Shown in pieces: positions 9,194 to 18,873 of a stretch of DNA of 64,000 nt. The translations under genes were made by a program, and so were the position numbers. Numbering within the stretch: the stretch's first letter is position 1; each line of letters starts with the position of its first letter. Below the pieces are notes generated by a model. It saw only the letters and a program-made list of their open reading frames with translations, was not told the origin of the DNA and did no database searches. Source of the DNA: Staphylococcus aureus (GTDB lineage: Bacteria > Bacillota > Bacilli > Staphylococcales > Staphylococcaceae); contig NZ_CP011526.1 in the NCBI RefSeq assembly GCF_001027105.1, positions 2,294,001 through 2,358,000 of the forward strand, given 5' to 3'.

Positions 9194-10318
9194 TTATTTT
9201 TCTTTCGATTTATATAAGAATTTAGTTTGTCCAGCTGCTAATGCATTTGGCATCATTTTCATAATACGATTTCTAACTGCAACAAATAAACGACTACGAT
9301 ATTGGGCAATTTTACCGATTTTTCTAGAACGCTTAATTACTTTTGCAGTATGTTTGACACGTATTTTATCATAACGCTGTAATGCTTTTTCAAAGTCGTA
9401 TGCGTTAAAACAATTTACTAATACGATAGCATCTTCCATTGCTTGTCCAGCACCTTGCCCCATATTAGGCGTTGTCGCATGTGCTGCATCTCCTAGTAAA
9501 ATAGTACGACCATAAACAAAAGATTTGAGTGGTTTCAAATCATAAATATTATGCAATAAGATACCTGTTTCACTTTGTTTGTCTAAGATCTCTCTAACTT
9601 CATTTGGATAGTGATTAAAGTATGCTTGCAAATGAGGTTTACCAAACGAACTATATTTATGATTGTTTTCCTTCGAGTTAATTGTAATGAACCAATATGC
9701 TTGATTATTTAATAACGGAACAATACCTACTCTTCCTTTTCTTCCCCAGTATTCTTTTGCACAATCCGGATGCTTTAAATCAATATCATCAATTAAACCT
9801 CTAAAGCATGTATACCCTTGATATAATACTTTACTGTCAGCATTTACAGATTGTCTCACTTTAGAATGAATTCCATCAGCACCAATACATAAATCAAATG
9901 CTTCACTTTCTTGTTCCGCGAAATGTATGGTAACTTTATCTGTCTCATTATCTATATGCGTGACTTCATGATTTGTAAATATTGCGTCATCTTTTACATA
10001 AGATTTAATAATGTCAATTAATGTTTGGCGTGGTAACGTCACATTCAATGTATTACTTTTTAATTTAACAGTAGTTAACAGGCGATCTTTGTCATCTAAC
10101 ACTGTCATTGTAGATAAGATTTGCCCAGCATTTTTAATACCTTTAGCTAAGTCATGATTACCTAGTTTTTTAAGCACATTATCTCCGATACCAATCCCAG
10201 CGCCAATTTCTTTAACTGACTCATTTTTTTCAAAGACTTTAATAGTATGACCTTGTTCTTGTAATAATGCAGCAGCTGTTAATCCACCGATGCCTGCACC
10301 TATAATTGCTATCTTCAT
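9194..10318 (-). CDS. FAD-dependent monooxygenase (UbiH/salicylate hydroxylase-like)
   Basis: A 374-residue flavoprotein of the aromatic hydroxylase class. The N-terminal FAD loop is GAGIGG (residues 7-12), the second motif is GADGIHSKVR (from residue 146), and the third is LLGDAAHATTPNMGQGA (from about residue 274), whose Asp binds the FAD ribityl chain. These three motifs in order define the group A monooxygenases. The substrate is unknown; staphylococci have no obvious aromatic catabolic operon around it. The ATG has an AGAGGTG Shine-Dalgarno. It stands alone, convergent with the upstream dehydrogenase. Confidence 0.88.
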   Translation of the reverse strand: MKIAIIGAGIGGLTAAALLQEQGHTIKVFEKNESVKEIGAGIGIGDNVLKKLGNHDLAKGIKNAGQILSTMTVLDDKDRLLTTVKLKSNTLNVTLPRQTLIDIIKSYVKDDAIFTNHEVTHIDNETDKVTIHFAEQESEAFDLCIGADGIHSKVRQSVNADSKVLYQGYTCFRGLIDDIDLKHPDCAKEYWGRKGRVGIVPLLNNQAYWFITINSKENNHKYSSFGKPHLQAYFNHYPNEVREILDKQSETGILLHNIYDLKPLKSFVYGRTILLGDAAHATTPNMGQGAGQAMEDAIVLVNCFNAYDFEKALQRYDKIRVKHTAKVIKRSRKIGKIAQYRSRLFVAVRNRIMKMMPNALAAGQTKFLYKSKEK

Positions 10319-10628
10319 ATTGTCACCTCTATATTTTTCATTCTTTTCTATTTTATCACATGCACTATTGTTTAAAAATGACTCTTGGAACTAACGTTTC
10401 ATTTTTAAGGACTTAAGTGTATTATCTGCACCATTGTATATTACATGCACATTTAGACAGCAATATTCATTTACATCATGTACATTTGTAACAATGATGT
10501 GGGATATAGCATATTTGATGCTATATAGCGTTTTTTGTTAGGTTAAAATCCATTTAACTAACACACTCAGAATGCGCTAAAGGAGCTCGAAACAATAAAT
10601 TGTTCCAGCTCCTTTAAGCACCGATGTC
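10319..10628. other. Intergenic region with two hairpins and no gene
   Basis: About 310 bp between two leftward genes. It contains a rightward terminator-like hairpin (10504-10537) with no rightward gene before it, and an inverted repeat (AAAGGAGCT at 10579-10587 with AGCTCCTTT at 10607-10615) that may end the glucosaminidase transcript, although its T-tract is poor. Confidence 0.5.
10504..10537 (+). terminator. Orphan rightward terminator-like hairpin
   Basis: ATATAGCAT (10504-10512) pairs with ATGCTATAT (10518-10526), followed by AGCGTTTTTTG. The T-run is only on the rightward side, where no protein gene lies upstream. It could mark the 3' end of a small RNA or catch antisense transcription. 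Confidence 0.45.
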
Positions 10629-11405
10629 TTATTTATAATATGTTTGTCTAATATCATCTTTCTTTATACCAAACTGCTTATAGGATTTATCCATTAATTT
10701 GGCAATTTTATCTGCCCAGCGAATGTCACTCGCATATTGATGTTGCGCAGGATTTTCTGGATTCCATCGCATTTGATATAAATTCAGTTGATTGTTTTCA
10801 AAATATTCATTACGAATGAACTTTGCACCACCAATAATCGCCTTATCTGGTGATGTCCATTGTTCCTTTTCAGCATAACTTTTCCCACTACGAACAGCAC
10901 TACTATCGAATGCTCCTATACCAAAAAAGTTGTAATAGCGTTTTTTCCCATCTTTAATGCCTTTTGCTAATTCTGATTTGCCGTTACCTGTTTCTACTAA
11001 TGCATGGCTAACAAGATAAATGACATTAACCTCATATTTTTCTTGAGCTTCTAGAAAAACTTTCCCTCGATTTTCTAAAATCCCCTTACCTTTTAGCAAT
11101 TGGTTAACTTCAGATTCCGACATTGGCACTTTTTCTGTGATATCCATATACTTCATATCATTGTCTTTATGTGAAATAGTCATTGCTTTAGCAATTTCAT
11201 TATTATTTGCTTCAACAAATTTACCATCCTCTTCTTTTGTCTGTACAATACCTTTCCCTTGTTGCATTGAAACAGCCTCATCAAAAGAGTAATTCACATC
11301 ATTTTTAAACAATTTAGTTTCATTCACGATGAGTAATACAGCAAAAACAACTAAAATAACTATCAATAGTAGCGTTGAAATGCGTAACTTGAAATTCTTC
11401 TTCAT
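10629..11405 (-). CDS. Membrane-anchored N-acetylglucosaminidase (peptidoglycan hydrolase)
   Basis: A 258-residue protein with one N-terminal membrane segment (about residues 8-28) and an extracellular glucosaminidase domain (about residues 100-245). The sequence SHALVETGNGKSELA contains the expected catalytic Glu138, and YYNFFGIGAFD is the second family motif. The family cleaves the GlcNAc-MurNAc bond of glycan strands; in S. aureus the anchored members (SagA, SagB) set glycan length. I think this is the SagA-type member but cannot confirm it. It is translated 21 bp after the small membrane protein upstream, likely one operon. Confidence 0.88.
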   Translation of the reverse strand: MKKNFKLRISTLLLIVILVVFAVLLIVNETKLFKNDVNYSFDEAVSMQQGKGIVQTKEEDGKFVEANNNEIAKAMTISHKDNDMKYMDITEKVPMSESEVNQLLKGKGILENRGKVFLEAQEKYEVNVIYLVSHALVETGNGKSELAKGIKDGKKRYYNFFGIGAFDSSAVRSGKSYAEKEQWTSPDKAIIGGAKFIRNEYFENNQLNLYQMRWNPENPAQHQYASDIRWADKIAKLMDKSYKQFGIKKDDIRQTYYK

Positions 11406-11426
11406 ATAGACAAAACCTCATTTTTC

Positions 11427-11678
11427 TTACTTAGACAATAAAAAATATGCCACTACAATCGCTAATATTACGATTAAAAAAGAAGCGTTAACGATTACTT
11501 TCATCGTTGTTCTATCTCTGAACATCATATTAAAGACAACTAGACTAATTGATAATGAAACAGCAAAAAAAGTAATAGCTAACACTAATTTCATCATAAA
11601 TAGACAGACTAAACCTATGACTAATAATGTATTAGAAATTACAGCTGACGTTTTTAACATTCTCGAATTAATATGCAC
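11427..11678 (-). CDS. Small membrane protein upstream of the glucosaminidase
   Basis: An 83-residue protein of unknown function with about three hydrophobic segments (roughly residues 10-30, 35-52 and 60-80). The longest frame uses GTG at 11678, with AAAGGGTGA very close upstream; an ATG at 11660 is an alternative with a weaker Shine-Dalgarno. It precedes the glucosaminidase gene by 21 bp on the same strand, so a role in that protein's membrane assembly or regulation is possible but is inference only. Confidence 0.7.
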   Translation of the reverse strand: MHINSRMLKTSAVISNTLLVIGLVCLFMMKLVLAITFFAVSLSISLVVFNMMFRDRTTMKVIVNASFLIVILAIVVAYFLLSK

Positions 11679-11827
11679 TCACCCTTTTTATTTAAATAAC
11701 TTACATAATCATAATAATACATGATGTTTCATAGGCCTGTCGATGATTGATTCACAATAGCACGTGATTTTTTTGTTTTTCAATATTATTCATTTATTCC
11801 ATCAAAAACACCCTTTTTAATTTTTAC

Positions 11828-11877
11828 AAAAATTAAAAAAAGTGCTCCTACACTGCTTGCATGTAGAAACACTTTTT
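11828..11877 (-). terminator. Terminator of the fdhA-DUF1641 operon
   Basis: The hairpin (AAAAAGTG...CTACA with TGTAG...CACTTTTT, internal asymmetric loop) is followed leftward by a T-rich tract, directly after the DUF1641 stop. Confidence 0.8.
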
Positions 11878-11887
11878 CATTGTAATG

Positions 11888-12361
11888 TTATTCTTCTCGA
11901 GACATACCTTTTAGCATATTAAGCATGTATGTTAAACTACGGTTCATGTCGTCATCTTTCAATACGCCCAATAGACTTCTTATAGTTGTCTTAGCATTTG
12001 GACTCGCTTGATTGGCAACGTGTAATCCTTTATTAACTTTATTTAGGAAGTCGCTTAAATCTGATACATTGAGTTCACCTAATAAAAATACCATTGAAGC
12101 CATATTAGATAATAGCCCTGTATAAATATCTTTATTAAGTTCAACTGCAAATTTATTTATGATGACTTGACGTCCTCGAATTGCACCATTTAAAGCATCT
12201 AATAGTTTTGCATCATCTAATGTTTTAATAAGCTTGATTGCTTTTAATATACTATCTTTATTCGCTGCAATTGCCTCTGTAACTTCATTTAAACTTTCTA
12301 ACTTAATTTGTTCTTCTGATTTTTCTAAGCGTCTAATTTTAGAAGATATTCTCTCAGCCAT
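11888..12361 (-). CDS. DUF1641 protein, partner of formate dehydrogenase
   Basis: A 157-residue soluble, mostly helical protein with the DUF1641 pattern (MASMVFLLGELNVSDLSDFLNKVNKGL followed by RSLLGVLKDDDMNRSL, broken here by a short link). Its ATG overlaps the fdhA stop by one base (TAATG), so the two are translationally coupled. In other Firmicutes (YrhD beside YrhE) this family is also found next to formate dehydrogenase, and it is thought to support the enzyme or its electron transfer. The exact role is unknown. A terminator follows. Confidence 0.85.
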   Translation of the reverse strand: MAERISSKIRRLEKSEEQIKLESLNEVTEAIAANKDSILKAIKLIKTLDDAKLLDALNGAIRGRQVIINKFAVELNKDIYTGLLSNMASMVFLLGELNVSDLSDFLNKVNKGLHVANQASPNAKTTIRSLLGVLKDDDMNRSLTYMLNMLKGMSREE

Positions 12362-15315
12362 TATTTATCCACCTGATTTCCCGGGAAAACATAATCTGAA
12401 CGTTCCCATTTTTTCTGTACTTGAACACTGTACTGCGGTTGACGTTTTTTATTGACACGGAAATTATTAGGGTTCAACGGTGACTTACCACGTTTCGTAA
12501 TTACCTCCAAACGACAGCTAGTACGTTTATAAGATGGTGTATCCGTGTATTGATCAACATCACTATTAGTTAATAAGTTAATTGCACCTAGATCTCCATT
12601 TTCCATCGCATCATTATTTAATGGAATATAGATTTCTTTACCTTTAACACGATCTGTCACGTGAACTTGTAATACCGCTTCTCCTGTTTCAGAAATCAGC
12701 TTAACTTCTGCACCTTCATGAATGCCTCTATCTTCAGCAAGCTCTGGAGAAATTTCAACAAATGCACGTGGCACTTTGTATTTAATCATTGGTGTTTGAT
12801 AAGTCATATTACCTTCATGGAAGTGCTCTAACAATCGACCATTGTTTACATGAATATCATAAATTTCATCTTGCTTAAAGTAATTATCAAATGATAATGG
12901 GAATAATTTTGCTTTACCATTATCAAAATTGAATCCTTCTAAGTATAGAATAGGCTCATCAGTACCATCAGGTTGTACTGGCCATTGTAAACTATTGAAT
13001 CCTTCTAAACGATCATAACTTACCCCAGCATATAGAGGTGTTAAGCGTGCTACTTCATCCATAATTTCACTAGGATGCTTGTAATTCCAATCAAATCCTA
13101 ATCTATTAGCAATTGCTTGGAAAATTTTCCAGTCAGGTTTTGAATCACCAAGAGGTTCTAATGCTTGGTATAAACGTTGAATACGACGTTCGGTATTTGT
13201 AAAAGTACCGTCTTTTTCAAGTGAAGGACTTGCTGGCAATACAACATCTGCGTATGTTGCTGTGAATGTTAAAAATTCATCTTGGACTACCATGAAATCT
13301 AATTTTTCAAACGCAGCTTGTACAAAATTAATATTTGAATCCACAATACCCGTATCTTCACCATATAAGTACAATGAGTGTACTTCTCCGTCATGTATAC
13401 CTTCTACCATTTCATGATTATCTTTACCAGCTTTTGGATTCAATTTAACGCCATATTCTTTTTCAAATTTAGCGCGAATATCATCCGCTTCAATACTTTG
13501 ATAACCAGTAATCTTATCAGGCATACTTCCCATATCACTACATCCTTGAACATTATTATGTCCACGTAATGGATACGCACCAGTACCAGGACGACGATAA
13601 TTACCTGTTACTAATAATAAGTTTGAAATCGCTGTACTTGAGTCACTACCAATGTCTTGTTGTGTAATACCCATTGCCCAACAAATTACAACAGATTCAG
13701 CTTTAGCACATTCTTCAGCAAATTTAATCAATTCTGATTCAGGAATACCTGTTGCTTCTTCAGCAAAAGCCATTGTAAATGTTTCTAATGATTTGTAATA
13801 TTCATCAAAATCATCTACCCACTCATCAATAAATGCTTTATCGTGTAAATCATGATCAATAATATACTTAGTCACTGCACTTAACCACGCTAAATCCGTA
13901 CCTGGTTTAGGTTGATAAAAACGATCCGCACGTTCTGCCATTTCATGTTTTCTAATATCAAATACATGTATTTTTTGACCAAATAATTTTTGTGCACGTT
14001 TCATGCGTGATGCGATAACTGGATGAGCTTCGGCTGTATTAGTACCTATCAATACAGACATTGCCGCTTTTTCTAAATCTTCAATACTACCTGAGTCACC
14101 GCCGTGTCCAACCGTTCTAAATAAGCCTTTTGTTGCAGGTGCTTGGCAATATCTTGAACAGTTATCAACGTTATTTGTGCCAATAACTTGTCTTGCTAAT
14201 TTTTGCATTAAATACGATTCTTCATTCGTCGCTTTAGAAGAAGAAATGAATGATAGTGCATCTGGGCCATGCTTTTCTTTAATAGCTGTAAAATTATCTG
14301 CAATGACGTTTAAAGCTTCATCCCATTCTACTTCATGGAACTCACCATTTTTCCTTACTAGTGGTTTAGTTAATCGTTGATCTGAATTAATATGTCCCCA
14401 TGAAAACTTACCTTTAACACAAGTCGCAATTTTATTTGCTGGAGAATCATGTGATGGTTGTACTTTTAAAATTTCTCTATCTTTAGTCCAAACTTCAAAT
14501 GAACAACCCACACCACAATAAGTACACACTGTTTTAGTTTTCTTAATACGCTCTTTACGCATTTCTGCTTCTGAATCTGAGATTGCAAATAGTGGACCAT
14601 AACCAGGTTCTGCTTTTTTAGTTAAATCAATCATTGCTGCTAATGAACCAGGTTCCGTATCAGTCATATAACCCGCATTACCTTCCATATTCACTTCCAT
14701 CATGGCATTACATGGACATACCGTCGCACATTGACCACAAGATACACATGAAGACTCATTAATCGGTACATCATTATCCCAAATAACACGTGGATGTTCA
14801 CGATCCCAATCAATTCTAATAGTTTCATTCACTTCGATATCTTGACATGCTTCTACACAACGCCCACATAAGATACATTGATTTGGATCATAACGATAAA
14901 ATGGGCCGTAATCTTTTTCGTATGGCTTCTCTTTATATTCATACGTTTGATGCTGAAGCCCCCATGCATCCATCGTATTATGAATTTCACAATCACCATT
15001 ATTATAATCACATACTGTACAATACAGCATATGCTTTTCTAAAATTCGATCAAGCGCTTCTTTTTGAGCATCTTTCACATCATTGTTCACAGTATTTACA
15101 GTCATTGGACGATCAATCACCGTACTACATGAACGTTCAATTTTACCGTCAATCTCAACAGTACATGTATCACATGTTTGAATTGGTCCCATCGACTCGT
15201 TATAACAAATTGAAGGTACAAAAGTATCTTGTGATTTAATAAATTCAAGTAAATTCGTACCTGGTTCTACAAGATAATCTTTTCCATCAAGTGTAACCAC
15301 CAAATGTTCTTGCAT
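12361..15315 (-). CDS. fdhA: Formate dehydrogenase alpha subunit, molybdopterin and Fe-S enzyme
   Basis: A 984-residue cytosolic enzyme oxidising formate to CO2. N-terminal 2Fe-2S ferredoxin domain (Cys37, 48, 51, 63); His-Cys-type cluster region (Cys99, 102, 109); two 4Fe-4S clusters (Cys147/150/153/157 and Cys190/193/196/200); then the molybdopterin oxidoreductase body with its own 4Fe-4S ligands (Cys264/267/271/299). The catalytic position is cysteine, Cys390 in [12 protein letters not shown], not selenocysteine. The C-terminus is a molybdopterin-dinucleotide-binding domain. I start at the ATG at 15315, just after GGGGTGAG; a longer in-frame extension of 28 codons lacks a Shine-Dalgarno. 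That G-rich Shine-Dalgarno suits pairing with the C-rich loops of the iron-sparing sRNA IsrR, reported to repress fdhA. Confidence 0.95.
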   Translation of the reverse strand: MQEHLVVTLDGKDYLVEPGTNLLEFIKSQDTFVPSICYNESMGPIQTCDTCTVEIDGKIERSCSTVIDRPMTVNTVNNDVKDAQKEALDRILEKHMLYCTVCDYNNGDCEIHNTMDAWGLQHQTYEYKEKPYEKDYGPFYRYDPNQCILCGRCVEACQDIEVNETIRIDWDREHPRVIWDNDVPINESSCVSCGQCATVCPCNAMMEVNMEGNAGYMTDTEPGSLAAMIDLTKKAEPGYGPLFAISDSEAEMRKERIKKTKTVCTYCGVGCSFEVWTKDREILKVQPSHDSPANKIATCVKGKFSWGHINSDQRLTKPLVRKNGEFHEVEWDEALNVIADNFTAIKEKHGPDALSFISSSKATNEESYLMQKLARQVIGTNNVDNCSRYCQAPATKGLFRTVGHGGDSGSIEDLEKAAMSVLIGTNTAEAHPVIASRMKRAQKLFGQKIHVFDIRKHEMAERADRFYQPKPGTDLAWLSAVTKYIIDHDLHDKAFIDEWVDDFDEYYKSLETFTMAFAEEATGIPESELIKFAEECAKAESVVICWAMGITQQDIGSDSSTAISNLLLVTGNYRRPGTGAYPLRGHNNVQGCSDMGSMPDKITGYQSIEADDIRAKFEKEYGVKLNPKAGKDNHEMVEGIHDGEVHSLYLYGEDTGIVDSNINFVQAAFEKLDFMVVQDEFLTFTATYADVVLPASPSLEKDGTFTNTERRIQRLYQALEPLGDSKPDWKIFQAIANRLGFDWNYKHPSEIMDEVARLTPLYAGVSYDRLEGFNSLQWPVQPDGTDEPILYLEGFNFDNGKAKLFPLSFDNYFKQDEIYDIHVNNGRLLEHFHEGNMTYQTPMIKYKVPRAFVEISPELAEDRGIHEGAEVKLISETGEAVLQVHVTDRVKGKEIYIPLNNDAMENGDLGAINLLTNSDVDQYTDTPSYKRTSCRLEVITKRGKSPLNPNNFRVNKKRQPQYSVQVQKKWERSDYVFPGNQVDK

Positions 15316-15533
15316 ATTACTCACCCCGTCTATATATATTTTCCGTAAATGACTTTTAATAAATTGCTCATATCCACCTAAAATAACGATGCCCCACACA
15401 TCTTTCAGATAGAATTAATTTAATTGTATTACTTTATGTACTAGTTGTTAAGTAAAATTTTGTATTTTGCCTTTTTACAATCATTTTTATTTGAAATATT
15501 TTGCGCGAAATTAAATCATCTTTTTGTTTAATT

Positions 15534-15552
15534 GAAAATAATTATCATTATT
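15534..15552. promoter_or_regulatory. Fur-box-like site upstream of fdhA
   Basis: The complement reads AATAATGATAATTATTTTC, matching 16 of 19 positions of the Fur consensus GATAATGATAATCATTATC. It lies about 220 bp upstream of the fdhA start codon. Fur control of this iron-rich enzyme or of a transcript in the gap is inferred, not shown. Confidence 0.55.
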
Positions 15553-15788
15553 AGTTTTCCAATTATCTGTTTCACGCTTTTTGCCATATCTTTCACAACC
15601 TTATTAATGACAATATTTAATAATCACCTCACCTAAAAATCGTTATACTATTTATAAATACCCTTTTTCTGAAAATTAATAACCCAAGTTTGATAAATAT
15701 CTACTATCATTTAGAAGGTAATATTTATCTTTAAATTAAATTTGTAATGGATTAATTTATAAAAATCAAATCAGGCATTAAATAAAAT

Positions 15789-15831
15789 AGCCCATAAATA
15801 CAAAGTGTTATCACCTTCTATTTACGGGCCA
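15789..15831 (-). terminator. Probable terminator of lcpC
   Basis: GGCCCGTAAATAG pairs with TATTTATGGGCT across a 16-nt loop, followed leftward by ATTTTATTTA. It lies about 85 bp beyond the lcpC stop. The tail is interrupted, so efficiency is uncertain. Confidence 0.55.
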
Positions 15832-15916
15832 TTAGTTCTATTCGTTATTCTATTTACAGATCATTCTATCTAATTAATTTGTGTACAATTTTGATAACTT
15901 ATTTTCCCTTAGTTTA

Positions 15917-16864
15917 CTACTCTAGATTATCTTTTAATAACTTAGTACTTTCAGCTTTTGACTGCTCACTAGGAATGAAGTAGTACAATCCGTCACTTTG
16001 AATGCCGCCTTGACCACTCAATTGATGTTTATTAATCGTGTCATTAGCATCTTTATAATTGCTTCTAATCGTATTCAAATCACCTAATGTTAAATCTGTT
16101 TTAACATTATTTTGAATTTCATTCATTAGACTATTAAAATGTGTAATCGATGATGGGCTTGCAATCTTATTGGCCATCGCTTCAAGCACAATTTGCTGAC
16201 GTTGTTGTCGACCAAAGTCACCACCAGCACCTTCTTCTTTACGACTTCTAATAAACTTCAATGCTTGATCACCATTTACATGTGTCTGCTGTCCTTTTGT
16301 AAAACGAACACCATCAACAGTGAATGTATCATTACTTACTACATCAACACCGCCGATGCTATCTATCATATTATGCAAACCATCCATATCGATTGTCGCA
16401 TAATGATCAATTGGCACATTCATTAATTTTTCAAGTGATTTAACAGCCATATTTGGTCCACCATATGCATAGGCATGTGCAATTTTTTCAGTAGTACCAC
16501 GGCCAACAATTTCCGCTCTTGTATCACGCGGTATACTTACTATTTCAGTTTTCTTCGTTTTAGGGTTGATAGATAAAATCATAATACTATCACTACGCTC
16601 TCCGCCACCCTTTTTCTTACGATCAGCATCTGAATCGACACCAAATAAAGCGATTGTGAATGGATCACCATCGTTTAAACTCACTTTTTTATCTCTTAAT
16701 TCTGAATGATTGCGATCTAACGGATTGTGTATCTTATTACCAGTAATAAAAATTTTAGCAGCTACATACACAACAGCTACAATCGCTAAGATTACTAAAA
16801 TACCGAATACCCATAAAAATATTTTTTTCGGTAGGCTCATTTTACTTTTAGACGAACGTTTCAA
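15917..16864 (-). CDS. lcpC: LytR-CpsA-Psr family wall-polymer ligase LcpC
   Basis: A 315-residue membrane-anchored LCP enzyme. A short basic cytoplasmic tail is followed by one membrane segment (about residues 15-38), then the extracellular LCP domain. Diagnostic stretches are FGVDSDA, RSDSIMILSINP, IPRDTRAEI and the arginine-rich QALKFIRSRKEEGAGGDFGR. LCP proteins transfer teichoic acid or capsule from the undecaprenyl carrier to peptidoglycan; LcpC is the one linked mainly to capsule in S. aureus. The Shine-Dalgarno AAAGGAG lies eight bases before a TTG at 16864, while two in-frame GTGs (16873, 16870) overlap or abut it, so I use TTG. Confidence 0.9.
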   Translation of the reverse strand: MKRSSKSKMSLPKKIFLWVFGILVILAIVAVVYVAAKIFITGNKIHNPLDRNHSELRDKKVSLNDGDPFTIALFGVDSDADRKKKGGGERSDSIMILSINPKTKKTEIVSIPRDTRAEIVGRGTTEKIAHAYAYGGPNMAVKSLEKLMNVPIDHYATIDMDGLHNMIDSIGGVDVVSNDTFTVDGVRFTKGQQTHVNGDQALKFIRSRKEEGAGGDFGRQQRQQIVLEAMANKIASPSSITHFNSLMNEIQNNVKTDLTLGDLNTIRSNYKDANDTINKHQLSGQGGIQSDGLYYFIPSEQSKAESTKLLKDNLE

Positions 16865-16996
16865 TCCCACCACTCCTTTACTATTCCTTACATACTTTGT
16901 CTGTTTTCTCTATTTATTATATAGTAAAATAATTTTTTTACTATACTTCTGTAGACGTATAACTATTTTTTATCATTTTTTATCTCTAGAGAATAT

Positions 16997-17794
16997 CTAT
17001 CTGTATTTTTGATAACCACCATTTGCATTTAAAATTTTAAGTACCGTTTCATGACATGCTTTATTACTTATAATAAAAGGTGCACCCTTTAAATGATCAA
17101 TTGCCTTACCATCTAAAGTCGTCATTTTTAGATTCAATAGTTCTGCAAATAAAAACTGTGCAGCAATGTCCCAAGGTTTAGGATTTGTATTAATATGTGC
17201 CCCAAATTGACCTTTTGCCACTCGCATAGAATCTAATCCGCAAGCACCAACTAAACGATAACTAAATGAGGCGTCAAATAAATCTTGCACCGTATCTAGA
17301 TTCATCACTTGTGCATTAAACGATATAATAGCGTCTTCCAATTTTAACGATGGTGGTTCTTCCATCTTAATTCCATTACAAAAAGCACCTTCTCCTCGTA
17401 TTGCTTTATAAAGCTTTTTATGCGGATAATCATATACGTACGATAACATTGGTTTACCTTCATAAAAATACGCCAATATAATACAATAATCTTCTTGCTG
17501 TTTTACTAAATTGGCAGTTCCATCAATGGGATCCATAATCCATAAATGATTAATTTCATTCGTAATCATTTCATTACTTTTTTCTTCCGCTAATAGTTGG
17601 TGTTCCGGAAAATGTGTTGCTAAAAATTGTTGGAATTGTTGTTGAATCTGTTTATCTACATTTGTAACTAAATCAAATCGATGACGCTTAGTTTCTGTAG
17701 TCATTTCCATAATTAATTGCGGAATAACATTGTCTATTTGTTTCAACCACGAACATATTAACTTATCTATTTGCTGTAATGTTTTATCTGTCAT
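16997..17794 (-). CDS. Inositol monophosphatase (SuhB)-family phosphatase
   Basis: A 265-residue Mg2+-dependent phosphatase fold. The metal-binding motifs are complete: AEEKS (Glu70-71), WIMDPIDGTANLV (Asp88, Asp91 region) and, near the C-terminus, PWDIAAQFLFAE. The substrate could be inositol phosphate, another sugar phosphate or 3'-phosphoadenosine phosphate; sequence alone does not decide. I start at the ATG at 17794, six bases after GGTGG; a GTG four codons earlier is possible. It lies between RsaI and lcpC, all leftward. Confidence 0.88.
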   Translation of the reverse strand: MTDKTLQQIDKLICSWLKQIDNVIPQLIMEMTTETKRHRFDLVTNVDKQIQQQFQQFLATHFPEHQLLAEEKSNEMITNEINHLWIMDPIDGTANLVKQQEDYCIILAYFYEGKPMLSYVYDYPHKKLYKAIRGEGAFCNGIKMEEPPSLKLEDAIISFNAQVMNLDTVQDLFDASFSYRLVGACGLDSMRVAKGQFGAHINTNPKPWDIAAQFLFAELLNLKMTTLDGKAIDHLKGAPFIISNKACHETVLKILNANGGYQKYR

Positions 17795-17887
17795 TTCGTC
17801 CACCACTTCTCATATCATTATCATTTTATTATTACCCTATATTAAAAGAATCAACAATACAACTGAAGACTTCTTCATTTTATGCAT

Positions 17888-18031
17888 AAAAAAATCGGCT
17901 AGTCACGTGCTAGCCGACAAATAGAAAGGAAAGTAAGTAATAAATATTGAAGATGTTGTGATGTAACTTGAACGATTAAAAGCTATCTGTTATATAGCTC
18001 TACCCCTTTGTTTAATCGCTCCCCCTGTTAC
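17888..18031 (-). ncRNA. rsaI: Small regulatory RNA RsaI (RsaOG)
   Basis: A leftward transcript of about 144 nt. The promoter has -35 TTACAT (complement of 18062-18067), a 17-bp spacer and extended -10 TGCTATGAT (TATGAT is the complement of 18039-18044). The RNA begins with a G-rich stretch, carries a second G-run (AAAGGGG), a CU-rich single-stranded region (TTACTTTCCTTTCT), and ends in a perfect 8-bp terminator hairpin (TCGGCTAG with CTAGCCGA) plus seven T residues. A cre site overlaps the -35. Position, length and these features match RsaI, the CcpA-repressed sRNA reported to signal low glucose and to bind glcU, fn3K and icaR mRNAs. The assignment rests on recall, not a search. Confidence 0.85.
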
Positions 18032-18062
18032 AAGTAATATCATAGCACAATCTTTTTTAAAA

Positions 18063-18076
18063 TGTAAGCGTTTTCC
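18063..18076. promoter_or_regulatory. CcpA cre site over the RsaI promoter
   Basis: TGTAAGCGTTTTCC matches 13 of 14 positions of the cre consensus TGWAANCGNTNWCA and covers the RsaI -35, so bound CcpA would block transcription when glucose is present. This agrees with published CcpA repression of RsaI. Confidence 0.8.
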
Positions 18077-18178
18077 ACAAAATTTTTACGATTTTTTTAA
18101 AAAGATATTGAAAATGTCCTCATTGTCACTCTTATGTTATACTTTGTGTAATATATCATCTTTTAGGAGGTGGCTGTC

Positions 18179-18871
18179 ATGAATAAAGCTGAAAGGCAAA
18201 ATTTAATAATTACTGCAATTCAACAAAATAAAAAAATGACCGCTTTAGAATTAGCTAAATATTGCAACGTATCCAAACGCACAATTTTAAGAGATATTGA
18301 TGATTTAGAAAATCAAGGTGTTAAAATTTATGCGCATTATGGGAAAAATGGTGGTTACCAAATACAACAAGCACAATCTAAAATTGCATTAAACTTATCT
18401 GAAACACAATTATCAGCCTTATTTTTAGTGCTTAATGAAAGTCAGTCGTACTCGACATTACCATATAAAAGCGAAATCAACGCAATTATAAAACAATGTT
18501 TAAGTCTTCCACAAACACGCTTAAGAAAATTGCTTAAACGCATGGACTTTTATATTAAATTTGATGACACACAACATATGACACTCCCAATGCTGTTTTC
18601 CGACATTTTAATTTATTGTACAGAACGAAATGTGATGTTAGTAGATCATAGGGTTGATGATAATATTAAAGCTGAAAACGTTATATTTATTGGCCTTTTG
18701 TGTAAACATGGACATTGGCATGCAGTCATTTATGACATTGCTCAAGACAAAACTGCCGAACTCGAAATTGAAAATATTATAGATATTTCGTATTCATTCG
18801 GTAAGACGATTCAAACCAGAGACATATCCATTGATAACTATCATCAATTTTTAAACCCCATCGATTCCTAA
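18179..18871 (+). CDS. Helix-turn-helix transcriptional regulator (HTH_11/DeoR-like)
   Basis: A 230-residue predicted repressor. The N-terminal winged HTH (about residues 1-60) contains ALELAKYCNVSKRTILRDID, the typical HTH_11 pattern, followed by GKNGGYQI, seen in YafY-type regulators. The remaining 170 residues may be a ligand-sensing domain related to WYL regulators, but I see no clear WYL motif. The start is the ATG at 18179, eight bases after AGGAGG; an in-frame GTG overlaps the Shine-Dalgarno. It is divergent from RsaI and ends at a strong terminator. Target unknown. Confidence 0.8.
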   Translation: MNKAERQNLIITAIQQNKKMTALELAKYCNVSKRTILRDIDDLENQGVKIYAHYGKNGGYQIQQAQSKIALNLSETQLSALFLVLNESQSYSTLPYKSEINAIIKQCLSLPQTRLRKLLKRMDFYIKFDDTQHMTLPMLFSDILIYCTERNVMLVDHRVDDNIKAENVIFIGLLCKHGHWHAVIYDIAQDKTAELEIENIIDISYSFGKTIQTRDISIDNYHQFLNPIDS

Positions 18872-18873
18872 AA

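Larger units (their letters stand above)
15316..15916. other. Long upstream region of fdhA
   Basis: About 600 bp of AT-rich DNA. It holds a Fur-box-like sequence (15534-15552), a probable lcpC terminator (15789-15831) and otherwise no coding frame I can support. Confidence 0.6.

Noticed and set aside
14847..15239. 130-codon frame opposite fdhA
   Set aside because: It lies antisense to the Fe-S domain of a strongly conserved gene and has no Shine-Dalgarno.
17811..17830. Second Fur-like box (ATATCATTATCATTTTATT) before the phosphatase gene
   Set aside because: Only about 12 of 19 positions match the consensus and one half-site is missing.
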